NCBI GenBank assembly: GCA_021772335.1
Contig: JAJFMD010000007.1
Location: forward strand, 310,001-374,000
DNA length: 64,000 nt
From: Chlamydiota bacterium
Lineage (GTDB): Bacteria > Chlamydiota > Chlamydiia > Chlamydiales > Rhabdochlamydiaceae
Direction: 5' to 3'
Shown here: positions 42,956 through 50,549 of the stretch, one piece after another
Layout of the letters: the number at the start of each line of letters is the position of its first letter
Numbering within the stretch: the first letter of the stretch is position 1
Program-made: the position numbers and the translations under genes
Notes under the pieces: model-generated
Database searches by the model: none
Seen by the model: only the letters and a program-made list of their open reading frames with translations
What the model was told of the DNA's origin: nothing

Positions 42956-43780
42956 ATGAAGCTTATAATTTTTCTTTCTATTCTTTGTAATTACTTATGT
43001 GCCACTGAGACACAGAGCCTAAATTACCATTCCTCACTAAAAGAAATCATCACTGAAATTGAAAATGTCGAACACTTGATCTTTATCGAGTCCAAAGAAT
43101 ATTCCTCTTTATTATCATCTTATGAATCACTCTACATCTACCCTCCTGTCGATAAACATGAAAAAACAACCTCTTTGGAAGAGCTCCCCAATCTCCTATC
43201 TAATCTCGAAGGAAAAAAGGTTTTAGTTACAACTCCTAACAACCTCCACCTCACAAAATATTGTAATAAAGACCTCGTGGTTTTTATTGAATCACCCACA
43301 GACAAATACAATGACCTACAACCTTACACGCAAGATTACCGTCTCTTGCTTTTTGAAACAGGCGTGCTCATTGATTCTAAAGACAACTCTCTTTCTGTAT
43401 CGCCAACCGTTCATGCATTATCACTAAGCTTTTTTGGAAATTCTCAAAACGAAATAGAAAATATTCTAAAAACAGAAAAACAACTCGCTAAGGAAAAAGA
43501 AAGTCAAAGTTTAATCTTTGGCCTAACGCAAGAGTCTCTTCTTTGCAAAGGGCTTTTGCTAATGGAAAGAGGAGAGTACTGCGAAGCCTCTCGCACATTT
43601 CACCTTCTTAAAACTCAAGGATTCAATCATTGGCGCCTTGATTGGTACATTTCACAAGCTGAATATGAAAGAAGAAATCTAAAGAAAGCACAAAAAGCTT
43701 TAGATTCAGTGATTAAACAAGCGCCCTATTTTCAAGCTGCTGAGACTCTTTCTCAGAAGATTGCGGATGAAATGTTTTGA
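42956..43780 (+). CDS. Secreted protein with C-terminal tetratricopeptide-like repeats
   Basis: I start at the ATG at 42956 so that the product (274 residues) begins with a signal peptide (MKLIIFLSILCNYLCATETQ); an upstream in-frame ATG at 42905 lies on the rsm22 start and would add a hydrophilic head. The middle part is of unknown fold (for example KKVLVTTPNNLHLTKYC). The last 80 residues look like one or two TPR units (GLLLMERGEYCEASRTFHLLK and LKKAQKALDSVIKQAPYFQAAE, each partly quoted). It is probably periplasmic, mediating protein contacts. The last 68 nt overlap the 3' end of convergent ung. No clear ribosome-binding site. Confidence 0.7.
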   Translation: MKLIIFLSILCNYLCATETQSLNYHSSLKEIITEIENVEHLIFIESKEYSSLLSSYESLYIYPPVDKHEKTTSLEELPNLLSNLEGKKVLVTTPNNLHLTKYCNKDLVVFIESPTDKYNDLQPYTQDYRLLLFETGVLIDSKDNSLSVSPTVHALSLSFFGNSQNEIENILKTEKQLAKEKESQSLIFGLTQESLLCKGLLLMERGEYCEASRTFHLLKTQGFNHWRLDWYISQAEYERRNLKKAQKALDSVIKQAPYFQAAETLSQKIADEMF

Positions 43781-44459
43781 GCTGCCAATCAATAGGTTCT
43801 TTTTCCCATCCTTTTAAATATTGATTTACTTTTGAAAAGTGTTTGCATCCAAAAAAACCGCTATGAGCCGAATATGGAGACGGATGTGGTGCTGTTAAAA
43901 CAACATGATGTGTACTTTTATCTTCTAAAACACGCTGGCATTTTTCTTGGGCTGACTTTCCCCATAGAACAAAAACTAAAGGATCTTTTCTCCTTATCAA
44001 GCTATCAACAATAGCATCAGTGAATTGTTCCCATCCTTGTCCATAATGCGATTTTGGAGAACGCGCTCGTACCGTTAATGTTGCATTGAGCATCAAGACT
44101 CCTTGCTCAGCCCAATAACCTAAGCAGCCATGGTTAGGAATTTTTATTCCCAGATCGCTTTCCATCTCCTTGAAAATGTTTTTAAGCGACGGCGGCATTG
44201 GAACAGAAGGAGCCACGCTAAAACTCAACCCATGTGCTTGATTAGGCCCGTGATAAGGATCTTGACCAACAATCACAACTTTAGTTTTAGGAAATGGCGT
44301 CTTTGCCAGCGCATAAAAAATCAATTGTTTGGGAGGATAGTACACCTGGCCAGACAGCGTCTCTTGATCGAGAAAGCGCTCTAAATTCTGCATATATGGC
44401 TTGCTAAATTCTTCGTTTAACTGCTCGAGCCAGCTCTCTTCTATTAGCTCTTTCATCAT
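43713..44459 (-). CDS. ung: Uracil-DNA glycosylase
   Basis: Removes uracil from DNA. The 248-residue family-1 enzyme has the water-activating loop GQDPYHGPNQAHGLSFSV, the Ser-Pro-rich region PSVPMPPSLKNIFKE, the uracil-binding WGKSAQ segment and the DNA-intercalation loop HPSPYSAHSGFFGCKHFS. The normal family end, PIDWQL, is followed by a 21-residue hydrophilic tail (KTFHPQSSEKESQQLENRALV, given here to within its limits as KTFHPQSS and ENRALV) that is encoded within the 68-nt overlap with the convergent gene and is probably not functional. Two adjacent ATGs (44459, 44456) are possible starts. Confidence 0.97.
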   Translation of the reverse strand: MMKELIEESWLEQLNEEFSKPYMQNLERFLDQETLSGQVYYPPKQLIFYALAKTPFPKTKVVIVGQDPYHGPNQAHGLSFSVAPSVPMPPSLKNIFKEMESDLGIKIPNHGCLGYWAEQGVLMLNATLTVRARSPKSHYGQGWEQFTDAIVDSLIRRKDPLVFVLWGKSAQEKCQRVLEDKSTHHVVLTAPHPSPYSAHSGFFGCKHFSKVNQYLKGWEKEPIDWQLKTFHPQSSEKESQQLENRALV

Positions 44460-44537
44460 TGACAGAAACCCCTTGTACCCTTACGATTTTGGGACAATTT
44501 AACCCATTTTTTCCACCATTTTATTTTTATAGGGCAT

Positions 44538-44792
44538 ATGAACGATCTAGCTGAAAACAATCTCATCCGCTTTAAAAACATCTCTAGAAAAAAAGATGGC
44601 ATCTTTGCCAACTTTAAAGTGAACGGCCTTCATGGAGGCGTAAACTTCTCTGCTTCAATCTCAGTAGATATCTCCGCCGCAGAAGTGCATGCAGGAGATG
44701 TGTTAGAAAAAATCATCGAAAACTGCGCACAAATTGGCATCAAAGAATTCAAAAAAGCCGATTTTCAGTTTGAAGGCATGGTATCTATCTAA
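44538..44792 (+). CDS. Small conserved protein next to ung
   Basis: An 84-residue soluble protein, MNDLAENNLIRFKNISRK at the start and IKEFKKADFQFEGMVSI at the end, with alternating strand and helix segments (GIFANFKVNGLHGGVNFSASISVDIS). I recall a similar small gene beside ung in Chlamydia (CT606.1) but cannot verify it. It is in the opposite direction to ung with a 78-bp gap that must contain both promoters. The tRNA-Pro gene follows 6 nt after its stop codon and is therefore probably cotranscribed. Function unknown. Confidence 0.7.
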   Translation: MNDLAENNLIRFKNISRKKDGIFANFKVNGLHGGVNFSASISVDISAAEVHAGDVLEKIIENCAQIGIKEFKKADFQFEGMVSI

Positions 44793-44798
44793 CTATAT

Positions 44799-44873
44799 CT
44801 GGGTGTGGCGCAGCTTGGCTAGCGCACTAGCATGGGGTGCTAGGGGTCGGAGGTTCGAATCCTCTCACCCAGA
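44799..44873 (+). tRNA. tRNA-Pro (anticodon GGG)
   Basis: A 75-nt cloverleaf: acceptor CTGGGTG paired with CACCCAG, D-arm GCGCAGCTTGGCTAGCGC, anticodon arm CTAGC, loop ATGGGGT, GCTAG giving anticodon GGG, and T-arm GGAGGTTCGAATCCTC. The body closely resembles the proline tRNAs of other bacteria. CCA is not encoded. No separate promoter is visible, so it is likely processed from the upstream gene's transcript. Confidence 0.95.
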
Positions 44874-45040
44874 TTTCTTTCAAATATTTTTTCACCACAA
44901 TATAGCCCCTCTCTCTCAAACCCACTGTTCTCTTAAAACACTAACAAGCAACACGTTAAGCCAAAAGCTTATTGTTTTTAATGTATAAAAACAAACAATC
45001 ATTTATAATTATATTTTAACAATTAAACAAATACATAATT

Positions 45041-46549
45041 ATGAGTATAGTACAATATACTTCAGATTCTTTGTCATACTTAACTAGCGAAACTAGCCAT
45101 CCAACTACTGCTATAGAATCAGCAGCAAACTTCTGCCTTAAACCTCTTCAAATCATTCAAGGAAGAGGAGTTTCTGTAATTCTCAAAAAATCAGACCATG
45201 AATTTCTTATCTATCATCACGCTATGCGCTCTATTTCTCCCTTTTTCGCTTCAGTAAAAAAGATCACCTCTTACATCACAATTCCTTTTTCAATTATTGG
45301 AACAACCCTTAAAGGAGTAAATCTCATCTGTTCTCCACAAGCTCGTGAAATTTTTACTCACTGGAAAACATCTAATTTTATTCCCTTTCATAATATGAAT
45401 TATGGAGATAGCAATATAAAAAGCATTTGCCTTTATATAGATTCTTATAAACCTGAATATTTGCCAAAACTACTAGAAGAGATCGTCTATAATCCTCGAG
45501 ACTATTTTATAAATGATTATATTCCAGGAGGTACAACATATACTGTTTTCCCTGGTTTTGAATTAAAAGAGTGCGCCTGCCACAATGATAAGATGAACCG
45601 GTTAAAAAATGATAATCGATTAAACATAGAAAACAAAATAGTGGACAGTTTAACTCAAGATTTTCCTCCATTAGAAACCGAACAGTTAAATTATTGTAGT
45701 CTTGGTTCCGGAGGAGAATTACAAGAATTTATGCTCATTGGCAAACTTCTTCTTAAAGGATATAAAAATATCAACGTTCATCTTGTTGAACCCTGTTATT
45801 CTGACAATAAAATTAATGCACATTATGATGATGAATTATATTTTCTGATTAAAGTTTCAAAACAGTTAAACTCAAATCTTGTAATTAATAGATATAAGAA
45901 CATTCATGATATTCCTAATGGTTTAAAATTTCATTGTATCGCCGCTATTGACTATGACGACATTTCCGATACATATTATGGTGCATTTAAAGACTTTCTA
46001 TCCGCTCCATCTTTATTGGAACAGGGTGCAAAGATCTTTCTCAACACTGGTGATTTTAATTTTATTTTTGATCAAACAAACTTATTAAGTTCAGAAGATC
46101 TTAGCGGAAAAGTTCAAGAGATCTCATTTATGCTTGAAAAGCTACTTCCTGCAATAAAAAGCGGGAATGTAGATAGTTTCATTACAATCATTGATGATAA
46201 AGATCATGTTTTTATGCACATAATTCTACTCAATTTTATTTTTAAGAATATTAAAAATGTAAAATTCCCCGTTTTTATCCATAATGATATAGCAGAACAC
46301 TTTGGAAAAGATAACCTCAAAAGAATGATCGAATACTTTTCGAAAAATGCAGAAATTTCTTTTTTTAATTCTTATGATGAAATTGATGTTGATTCTGAAA
46401 ATTTTATTCTTTCTGAAGATGGCTTAGATTCTAATAAAAGTGAGTTTCACAAAACTGTCAAAGAAAGGCTAAGGCTCAAAGGTTGCCCTTATCAGCTTTT
46501 TAAAGGCGGAAAGTTGCAACCTTACACCTTTGTTGATAACTCTGTTTAA
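45041..46549 (+). CDS. Low-GC protein of unknown function, possible effector or methyltransferase-like
   Basis: A 502-residue protein I do not recognise. Residues 60-115 contain a moderately hydrophobic stretch (ITSYITIPFSIIGTTLKGVNLI) without a signal peptide. In the centre, YCSLGSGGELQEFMLIGKLL followed by INVHLVEP resembles motif I and the acidic residue of SAM-dependent methyltransferases (about residues 223-255), but the later motifs are not clear. It carries a CACH motif (KECACHND). The gene is visibly more AT-rich than its neighbours and uses many Asn, Ile, Lys and Asp codons, as expected for recent acquisition or a fast-evolving host-interaction protein. It lies between tRNA-Pro and the candidate origin. 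No ribosome-binding site precedes the ATG. Confidence 0.7.
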   Translation: MSIVQYTSDSLSYLTSETSHPTTAIESAANFCLKPLQIIQGRGVSVILKKSDHEFLIYHHAMRSISPFFASVKKITSYITIPFSIIGTTLKGVNLICSPQAREIFTHWKTSNFIPFHNMNYGDSNIKSICLYIDSYKPEYLPKLLEEIVYNPRDYFINDYIPGGTTYTVFPGFELKECACHNDKMNRLKNDNRLNIENKIVDSLTQDFPPLETEQLNYCSLGSGGELQEFMLIGKLLLKGYKNINVHLVEPCYSDNKINAHYDDELYFLIKVSKQLNSNLVINRYKNIHDIPNGLKFHCIAAIDYDDISDTYYGAFKDFLSAPSLLEQGAKIFLNTGDFNFIFDQTNLLSSEDLSGKVQEISFMLEKLLPAIKSGNVDSFITIIDDKDHVFMHIILLNFIFKNIKNVKFPVFIHNDIAEHFGKDNLKRMIEYFSKNAEISFFNSYDEIDVDSENFILSEDGLDSNKSEFHKTVKERLRLKGCPYQLFKGGKLQPYTFVDNSV

Positions 46550-46740
46550 ATCGTGTCGTTTCATCAATGCTAACTTTTTCGAGACTCCGTTTTGTCTATA
46601 ACTCATCAGTTGTAGACAAGTCGCAGACAGTTTATCAACACCTGTTTTTCTCCATTAAAAAGCCTGAGTTATCAACACTTCCATAGTGATATAAGAAGAA
46701 GAGACTCTTATATAGAAATATATATATTCTATAAGGCTTC
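46550..46740. other. Candidate chromosomal replication origin (oriC)
   Basis: This 191-bp gap contains two identical TTATCAACA sites (46632-46640 and 46669-46677), each one base from the DnaA box TTATCCACA, and a third weaker site on the opposite strand, TGTCTATAA (46593-46601). Three hairpins follow or overlap: 46592-46619 (11-bp stem with one wobble), 46689-46713 (ATATAAGA/TCTTATAT) and 46711-46733 (TATAGAA/TTCTATA). The last two form an almost pure AT segment next to the boxes, as an unwinding element would. Hand counts on sampled lines show the plus strand C-rich to the left and G-rich to the right, the sense expected at an origin. The flanking glmU-like and ispA genes are near the origin in Chlamydia as I recall it. 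Confidence 0.5.
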
Positions 46741-47466
46741 ATGAAAATTCACTTGCCTTTCATCAAAGCTCAATTTAGATTTAAAGGCATGAAAGAGATC
46801 AATTCTTTAGAGCTAACTCCTTCTGCTTTTTTTACCATCTCAAACTCTGCTCATGCAAGCTTCATTTATGAATATGATTTTGTTTGGGAAATTCTCCCCA
46901 ACCTTGAATCTTATATTCAAACATGTTCTTTAGGAAGTATCGCTATTGATATTCCAACTCATTGCACTTTAGTTAATCCTGAATTGATTTCCATAGCGGA
47001 AGGAACCGTGATTGATCCTTATGCTCTAATTGAAGGACCTTGCGTGATTGGAAAAAATTGTCATATAAGACACGGAGCTTATGTGCGTAAGGGATCTCTT
47101 ATCGGAGATCACTGCGTCGTGGGGCACTCTAGTGAGATCAAACAATCAATATTACTCGATGGTGCTTGTGCTCCACATTTCAATTATGTCGGCAACTCTT
47201 TGATCGGCAGAGATGTCAATCTCGGAGCAGGAGCGATTTGTGCAAATTTTCGGTTTGATAGCAAAGAAGTTGTCATTCATTCTCCAGGTAAACGCATACC
47301 TACCGGATTAAAAAAGATGGGAGCTATTATCGGAGATGAAGTTCAAATTGGTTGCCACTGTGTTTTAAATCCAGGCACTGTAATCGGGCCCAAGGCCTTG
47401 TGCTATCCTATGCTGCATATTAGCGGCTATGTTGAATCAGGTAGTGTGGTGAGAGGTCAAGAATGA
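46741..47466 (+). CDS. GlmU-like left-handed beta-helix acyltransferase
   Basis: A 241-residue protein with hexapeptide repeats forming a left-handed beta-helix (from about residue 75: LVNPELISIAEGTVIDPYALI, partly quoted, then GPCVIGKNCHIRHGAYVR). It corresponds to the acetyltransferase half of GlmU: PHFNYVGNSLIG and VNLGAGAICANFRFD match the GlmU acetyl-CoA/GlcN-1-P region. The N-terminal pyrophosphorylase domain of full-length GlmU is missing, and the first 70 residues do not resemble it. The gene annotated glmU in Chlamydia (CT629) also pairs with ispA. A role in UDP-GlcNAc-type sugar acetylation is likely but its partner enzyme is not in this window. It overlaps ispA by 4 nt (ATGA). Confidence 0.78.
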   Translation: MKIHLPFIKAQFRFKGMKEINSLELTPSAFFTISNSAHASFIYEYDFVWEILPNLESYIQTCSLGSIAIDIPTHCTLVNPELISIAEGTVIDPYALIEGPCVIGKNCHIRHGAYVRKGSLIGDHCVVGHSSEIKQSILLDGACAPHFNYVGNSLIGRDVNLGAGAICANFRFDSKEVVIHSPGKRIPTGLKKMGAIIGDEVQIGCHCVLNPGTVIGPKALCYPMLHISGYVESGSVVRGQE

Positions 47467-48347
47467 GTTGTCTTTCAAATGCTAGCGCAAACGGCTTTTT
47501 GAAGCAGTTTGAACAAGCTGTTCTATTGTCATTTGAAGATCTTGGAACGAAAAGTGCGTTACGTGATGCGTGTCAATATTCTTTAACAGGCTCAGGAAAG
47601 CGGTTGCGGCCACTCGCAGTTTTTTTTATCGCTGATGCTTTAGGAAATGATTGCGATATCATGCCATCAGCTCTTTCTGTTGAGTTTTTTCATACAGCAT
47701 CATTGATTGTTGATGATTTGCCATGCATGGATAATGATGACATGCGTCGTGGTAAGCCAGCTCTTCACAAGGTGGTTGACGAGTCTACCGCCTTGCTAGC
47801 GAGTTATTCTTTGATAACAGCTGCTTTTGATCAGATTTATCTCAATGGAGAGGTTTTGCAGCAAGGAAACTATTCACATGAAAAGGATTTCCGTGTTGGA
47901 CTTGCTTTGCATCATGCTGCACGGGCCGCTGGTATTCAAGGAGCAACAGGTGGTCAATTTCTTGATGTATTTCACAAAGCTAAGGATTTAGAAGATTATA
48001 AAGAGCTAATTTATAAAAAAACTGTCACTTTGTTTGAAATTGCATTTTTATTTGGTTGGATTTTTGGTGGCGGCCCCATTCAAGAAATTGAACATGTTAA
48101 AACACTAGCCTATCATCTCGGTATGGCTTTTCAAATCTCTGATGATTTATGTGATGAAAAACAAGATCTAGATGGAGAAAATGTAAATATTGTGAATTTT
48201 TTAGGTCGTGAACAAGCTTTAGAACTTTTCGATCAAGAGATCGATCAATTTTACACGATGCTTGATGTATTAAAGATCAGCAATTCAAATTTACCACTTA
48301 TGGCACAAGCGATGATTGAACGAGTAGCTAGCTGCCTAGATGCCTAG
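47463..48347 (+). CDS. ispA: Polyprenyl diphosphate synthase (farnesyl/geranylgeranyl type)
   Basis: Trans-isoprenyl diphosphate synthase (294 residues), making C15-C20 precursors for quinones and undecaprenyl phosphate. The first aspartate-rich motif is DDLPCMDNDDMRRGKP (DDxxxxD type of bacterial FPPS) and the second is FQISDDLCDEKQD. The substrate-binding GSGKRLRP and TGGQFLD motifs are also present. Its stop codon lies within a strong hairpin (48329-48354) that separates it from convergent recA. Product chain length cannot be deduced with certainty. Confidence 0.93.
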   Translation: MSCLSNASANGFLKQFEQAVLLSFEDLGTKSALRDACQYSLTGSGKRLRPLAVFFIADALGNDCDIMPSALSVEFFHTASLIVDDLPCMDNDDMRRGKPALHKVVDESTALLASYSLITAAFDQIYLNGEVLQQGNYSHEKDFRVGLALHHAARAAGIQGATGGQFLDVFHKAKDLEDYKELIYKKTVTLFEIAFLFGWIFGGGPIQEIEHVKTLAYHLGMAFQISDDLCDEKQDLDGENVNIVNFLGREQALELFDQEIDQFYTMLDVLKISNSNLPLMAQAMIERVASCLDA

Positions 48348-48354
48348 GCAGCTA
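48329..48354. terminator. Hairpin between convergent ispA and recA
   Basis: An 11-bp perfect stem, TAGCTGCCTAG and CTAGGCAGCTA, around the loop ATGC, spanning the ispA stop codon. It sits in the 14-bp gap region between converging genes and could end transcription from both sides. No T-run follows on either strand, so it is not a textbook intrinsic terminator. Confidence 0.5.
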
Positions 48355-48361
48355 AAGTAAA

Positions 48362-49438
48362 TTAGTCTATTAGAGAATCAGCTAAAATTTCTTTCGAGTT
48401 CATTTCTTCTTCATTTTCTTTATGGGGAGTTTCTTTCATTTTAGGTTTATGGTACGCCATAATAGCCTGCTCTATCTCTTCGATAAGCTGAGGGTTTTTA
48501 GCGAGTTCTTCACGTGCAGCTTCTTTCCCTTGGCCTAAACGTGTGCCTTTATAGCTGAACCAAGAGCCTTTTTTCTCGACAATTTCACATTCGGAGCCAA
48601 CATCAATCAAAGTTCCAGTATAAGAGATGCCTTCTGCAAATAAAATATCAAATTCGGCAATGCGGAAAGGAGGCGCCATTTTGTTTTTTACAACCTTAAC
48701 ACGAACACGATTACCCATTTCGGAGCCATCAGATTTTTTGATTCCTCCTATACGGCGAATATCCATTCTAATTGAAGAGTAGAATTTCAGAGCTCTACCA
48801 CCGGTTGTTGTTTCTGGATTGCCAAACATAACACCGATTTTTTCGCGAATTTGGTTAATAAAAATCGCGCAAGTATTGGATCTAGCAAGAGTTGAGGTAA
48901 GTTTACGCAAAGCTTGAGACATCATACGTGCTTGCAATCCAACATGAGTATCTCCAATTTCCCCTTCAAGTTCGCTTTTTGGAACGAGTGCGGCAACAGA
49001 GTCGATAACAATGACGTCAACTGCATTAGAACGAGCGAGCATTTCAGCGATATTTAACGCATCTTCCCCAGAGTCTGGCTGAGAGATCATTAATTCATCG
49101 AGATTTACTCCAATTTTTTTAGCATAAGTAGGGTCTAGAGCATGTTCAGCGTCAATATAAGCAGCAATTCCACCTTGCTTTTGAGCATTTGCAACAATAT
49201 GAAGAGCTAGAGTAGATTTACCTGATGATTCAGGGCCGTAGAGCTCAACAACTCTACCACGTGGAACACCGTTAATTCCCAAAGCGATGTCGAGAGAAAT
49301 TGCTCCGGTTTTAATCGTTTTGATTCCCTGATTTGAAGAATGCTCTCCAAAAGCCATGATTGAGCCTTTACCAAACTGCTTTTCAATGTGAGCAACAGCG
49401 AGTTCTAAAGCTTTTTTCTTTCCTAGTTCTTGTGACAT
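48362..49438 (-). CDS. recA: Recombinase RecA
   Basis: Strand-exchange protein of homologous recombination (358 residues). Walker [10 protein letters not shown] is at residues 68-76, Walker [11 protein letters not shown], the L2 region [22 protein letters not shown], partly quoted as [13 protein letters not shown], and the C-terminal domain with [17 protein letters not shown] are all normal. The ATG has GGAG 8 nt upstream. I saw no LexA-type operator in the upstream region, consistent with the absence of an SOS regulon in chlamydiae. Together with the RecBCD operon in this window a complete double-strand-break repair entry pathway is present. Confidence 0.98.
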   Translation of the reverse strand: MSQELGKKKALELAVAHIEKQFGKGSIMAFGEHSSNQGIKTIKTGAISLDIALGINGVPRGRVVELYGPESSGKSTLALHIVANAQKQGGIAAYIDAEHALDPTYAKKIGVNLDELMISQPDSGEDALNIAEMLARSNAVDVIVIDSVAALVPKSELEGEIGDTHVGLQARMMSQALRKLTSTLARSNTCAIFINQIREKIGVMFGNPETTTGGRALKFYSSIRMDIRRIGGIKKSDGSEMGNRVRVKVVKNKMAPPFRIAEFDILFAEGISYTGTLIDVGSECEIVEKKGSWFSYKGTRLGQGKEAAREELAKNPQLIEEIEQAIMAYHKPKMKETPHKENEEEMNSKEILADSLID

Positions 49439-49578
49439 ATTGAATACTCCAAATTAAATAACCTAATGCAATAAGGGTGTCTATTATCCGTCTTAACGTC
49501 AAGTGGAATAAGTCTCTAAACAAAAATCAATCGATACATTATAAGAAGCCAAGGGGCGATATGTTATGAGGAGATAGG

Positions 49579-50547
49579 ATGATATTAGCTGGTGATATAG
49601 GCGGAACAAAGACGCATCTCGTGTTATTTCGAGCAAGTGGGCCTTCAAATCCTGTCAAAGAAAAAAAATACCATAGTCGTGACTACGGATCTATCCTAGA
49701 AATTTTGCATGATTTTTTAAAAGATCAGTCGGCGGAAGTAGAGCGAATTTGTTTGGGAATTGCGGGTCCAATTCAAAATGGGCGCTGTCATGCAACCAAT
49801 CTTCCTTGGGTTATTGATTCTCTGGAAATTTCTAAGGAATTATCGATCCCACATGTGTGGTTGATCAATGATTTGGAAGCAAATGCTTATGGGTTAAAGT
49901 GTCTTTCGAAAAAGGAATTTTATGTCTTAAACGAAGGAATAGAAGCACATGGCAACGCCGCCTTAATTTCTGCAGGTACAGGGCTTGGTGAAGCAGGGCT
50001 TTACTGGGATGGAACGATGCATCGCCCTTTTGCTTGTGAAGGAGGACATTGTGGTTTTGCACCAAATAATGAACTAGAAGTTGAGCTCCTTGCCTATTTG
50101 AGAGACAAATATGGGCATGTTTCTTATGAGAGAATTTTGTCTGGAATGGGAGTTGTCAATATTTACCGCTTTTTTGTCGACACTGGTAAAGAAAAACCGA
50201 GTGATGAGGTTGAAAAAGCATCTGAAGCTGACAAAGCAAAAGTTATTACTGAAATGGGTATAAAAAAACATCATCCAGCATGTCAAAAAACATTAGAGGT
50301 GTTTGTTTCAAATTATGGAAGTGAAGCGGGAAATCTTGCTCTAAAAATGCTTGCTTTAGGAGGCGTTTATATAGGGGGTGGTATTGCACCGAAAATTTTG
50401 GATGTTTTGAAAGGAGAAAGATTCTTTAAAGCCTTTATTGAGAAAGGGCGTTTTGCCGATCTTTTGAAATCAGTTCCTGTAAAGGTGGTTTTAAATGAAG
50501 ATACCGCATTGTTAGGAGCTGCGCGCTATGCTCAGGAAAAAGGATAA
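49579..50547 (+). CDS. glk: Glucokinase
   Basis: ATP-dependent hexokinase-fold glucokinase of the bacterial Glk family (322 residues). The phosphate loop is GDIGGTKTHLVLF (residues 5-17), the catalytic Asp is in WLINDLEANAYGL, and the adenosine-binding part includes SAGTGLGEAGL and GGVYIGGGIAPKIL. The sugar-binding CEGGHCGFAP is conserved. A GGAG ribosome-binding site is 6 nt before the ATG. It is followed after 2 nt by a glycosidase gene, so the pair probably releases glucose from a glucoside and phosphorylates it. Chlamydia pathogens take up glucose phosphate and lack this enzyme as far as I recall; environmental relatives have it. Confidence 0.93.
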   Translation: MILAGDIGGTKTHLVLFRASGPSNPVKEKKYHSRDYGSILEILHDFLKDQSAEVERICLGIAGPIQNGRCHATNLPWVIDSLEISKELSIPHVWLINDLEANAYGLKCLSKKEFYVLNEGIEAHGNAALISAGTGLGEAGLYWDGTMHRPFACEGGHCGFAPNNELEVELLAYLRDKYGHVSYERILSGMGVVNIYRFFVDTGKEKPSDEVEKASEADKAKVITEMGIKKHHPACQKTLEVFVSNYGSEAGNLALKMLALGGVYIGGGIAPKILDVLKGERFFKAFIEKGRFADLLKSVPVKVVLNEDTALLGAARYAQEKG

Positions 50548-50549
50548 AA

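Noticed and set aside
44799-46549. A genomic island inserted at tRNA-Pro
   Set aside because: No repeat of the tRNA 3' end, integrase or other mobility gene was found near the downstream low-GC gene.
49439-49578. LexA operator or strong promoter upstream of recA
   Set aside because: TTGACG is present on the minus strand but no -10 lies at a workable distance, and no LexA-type palindrome was seen.
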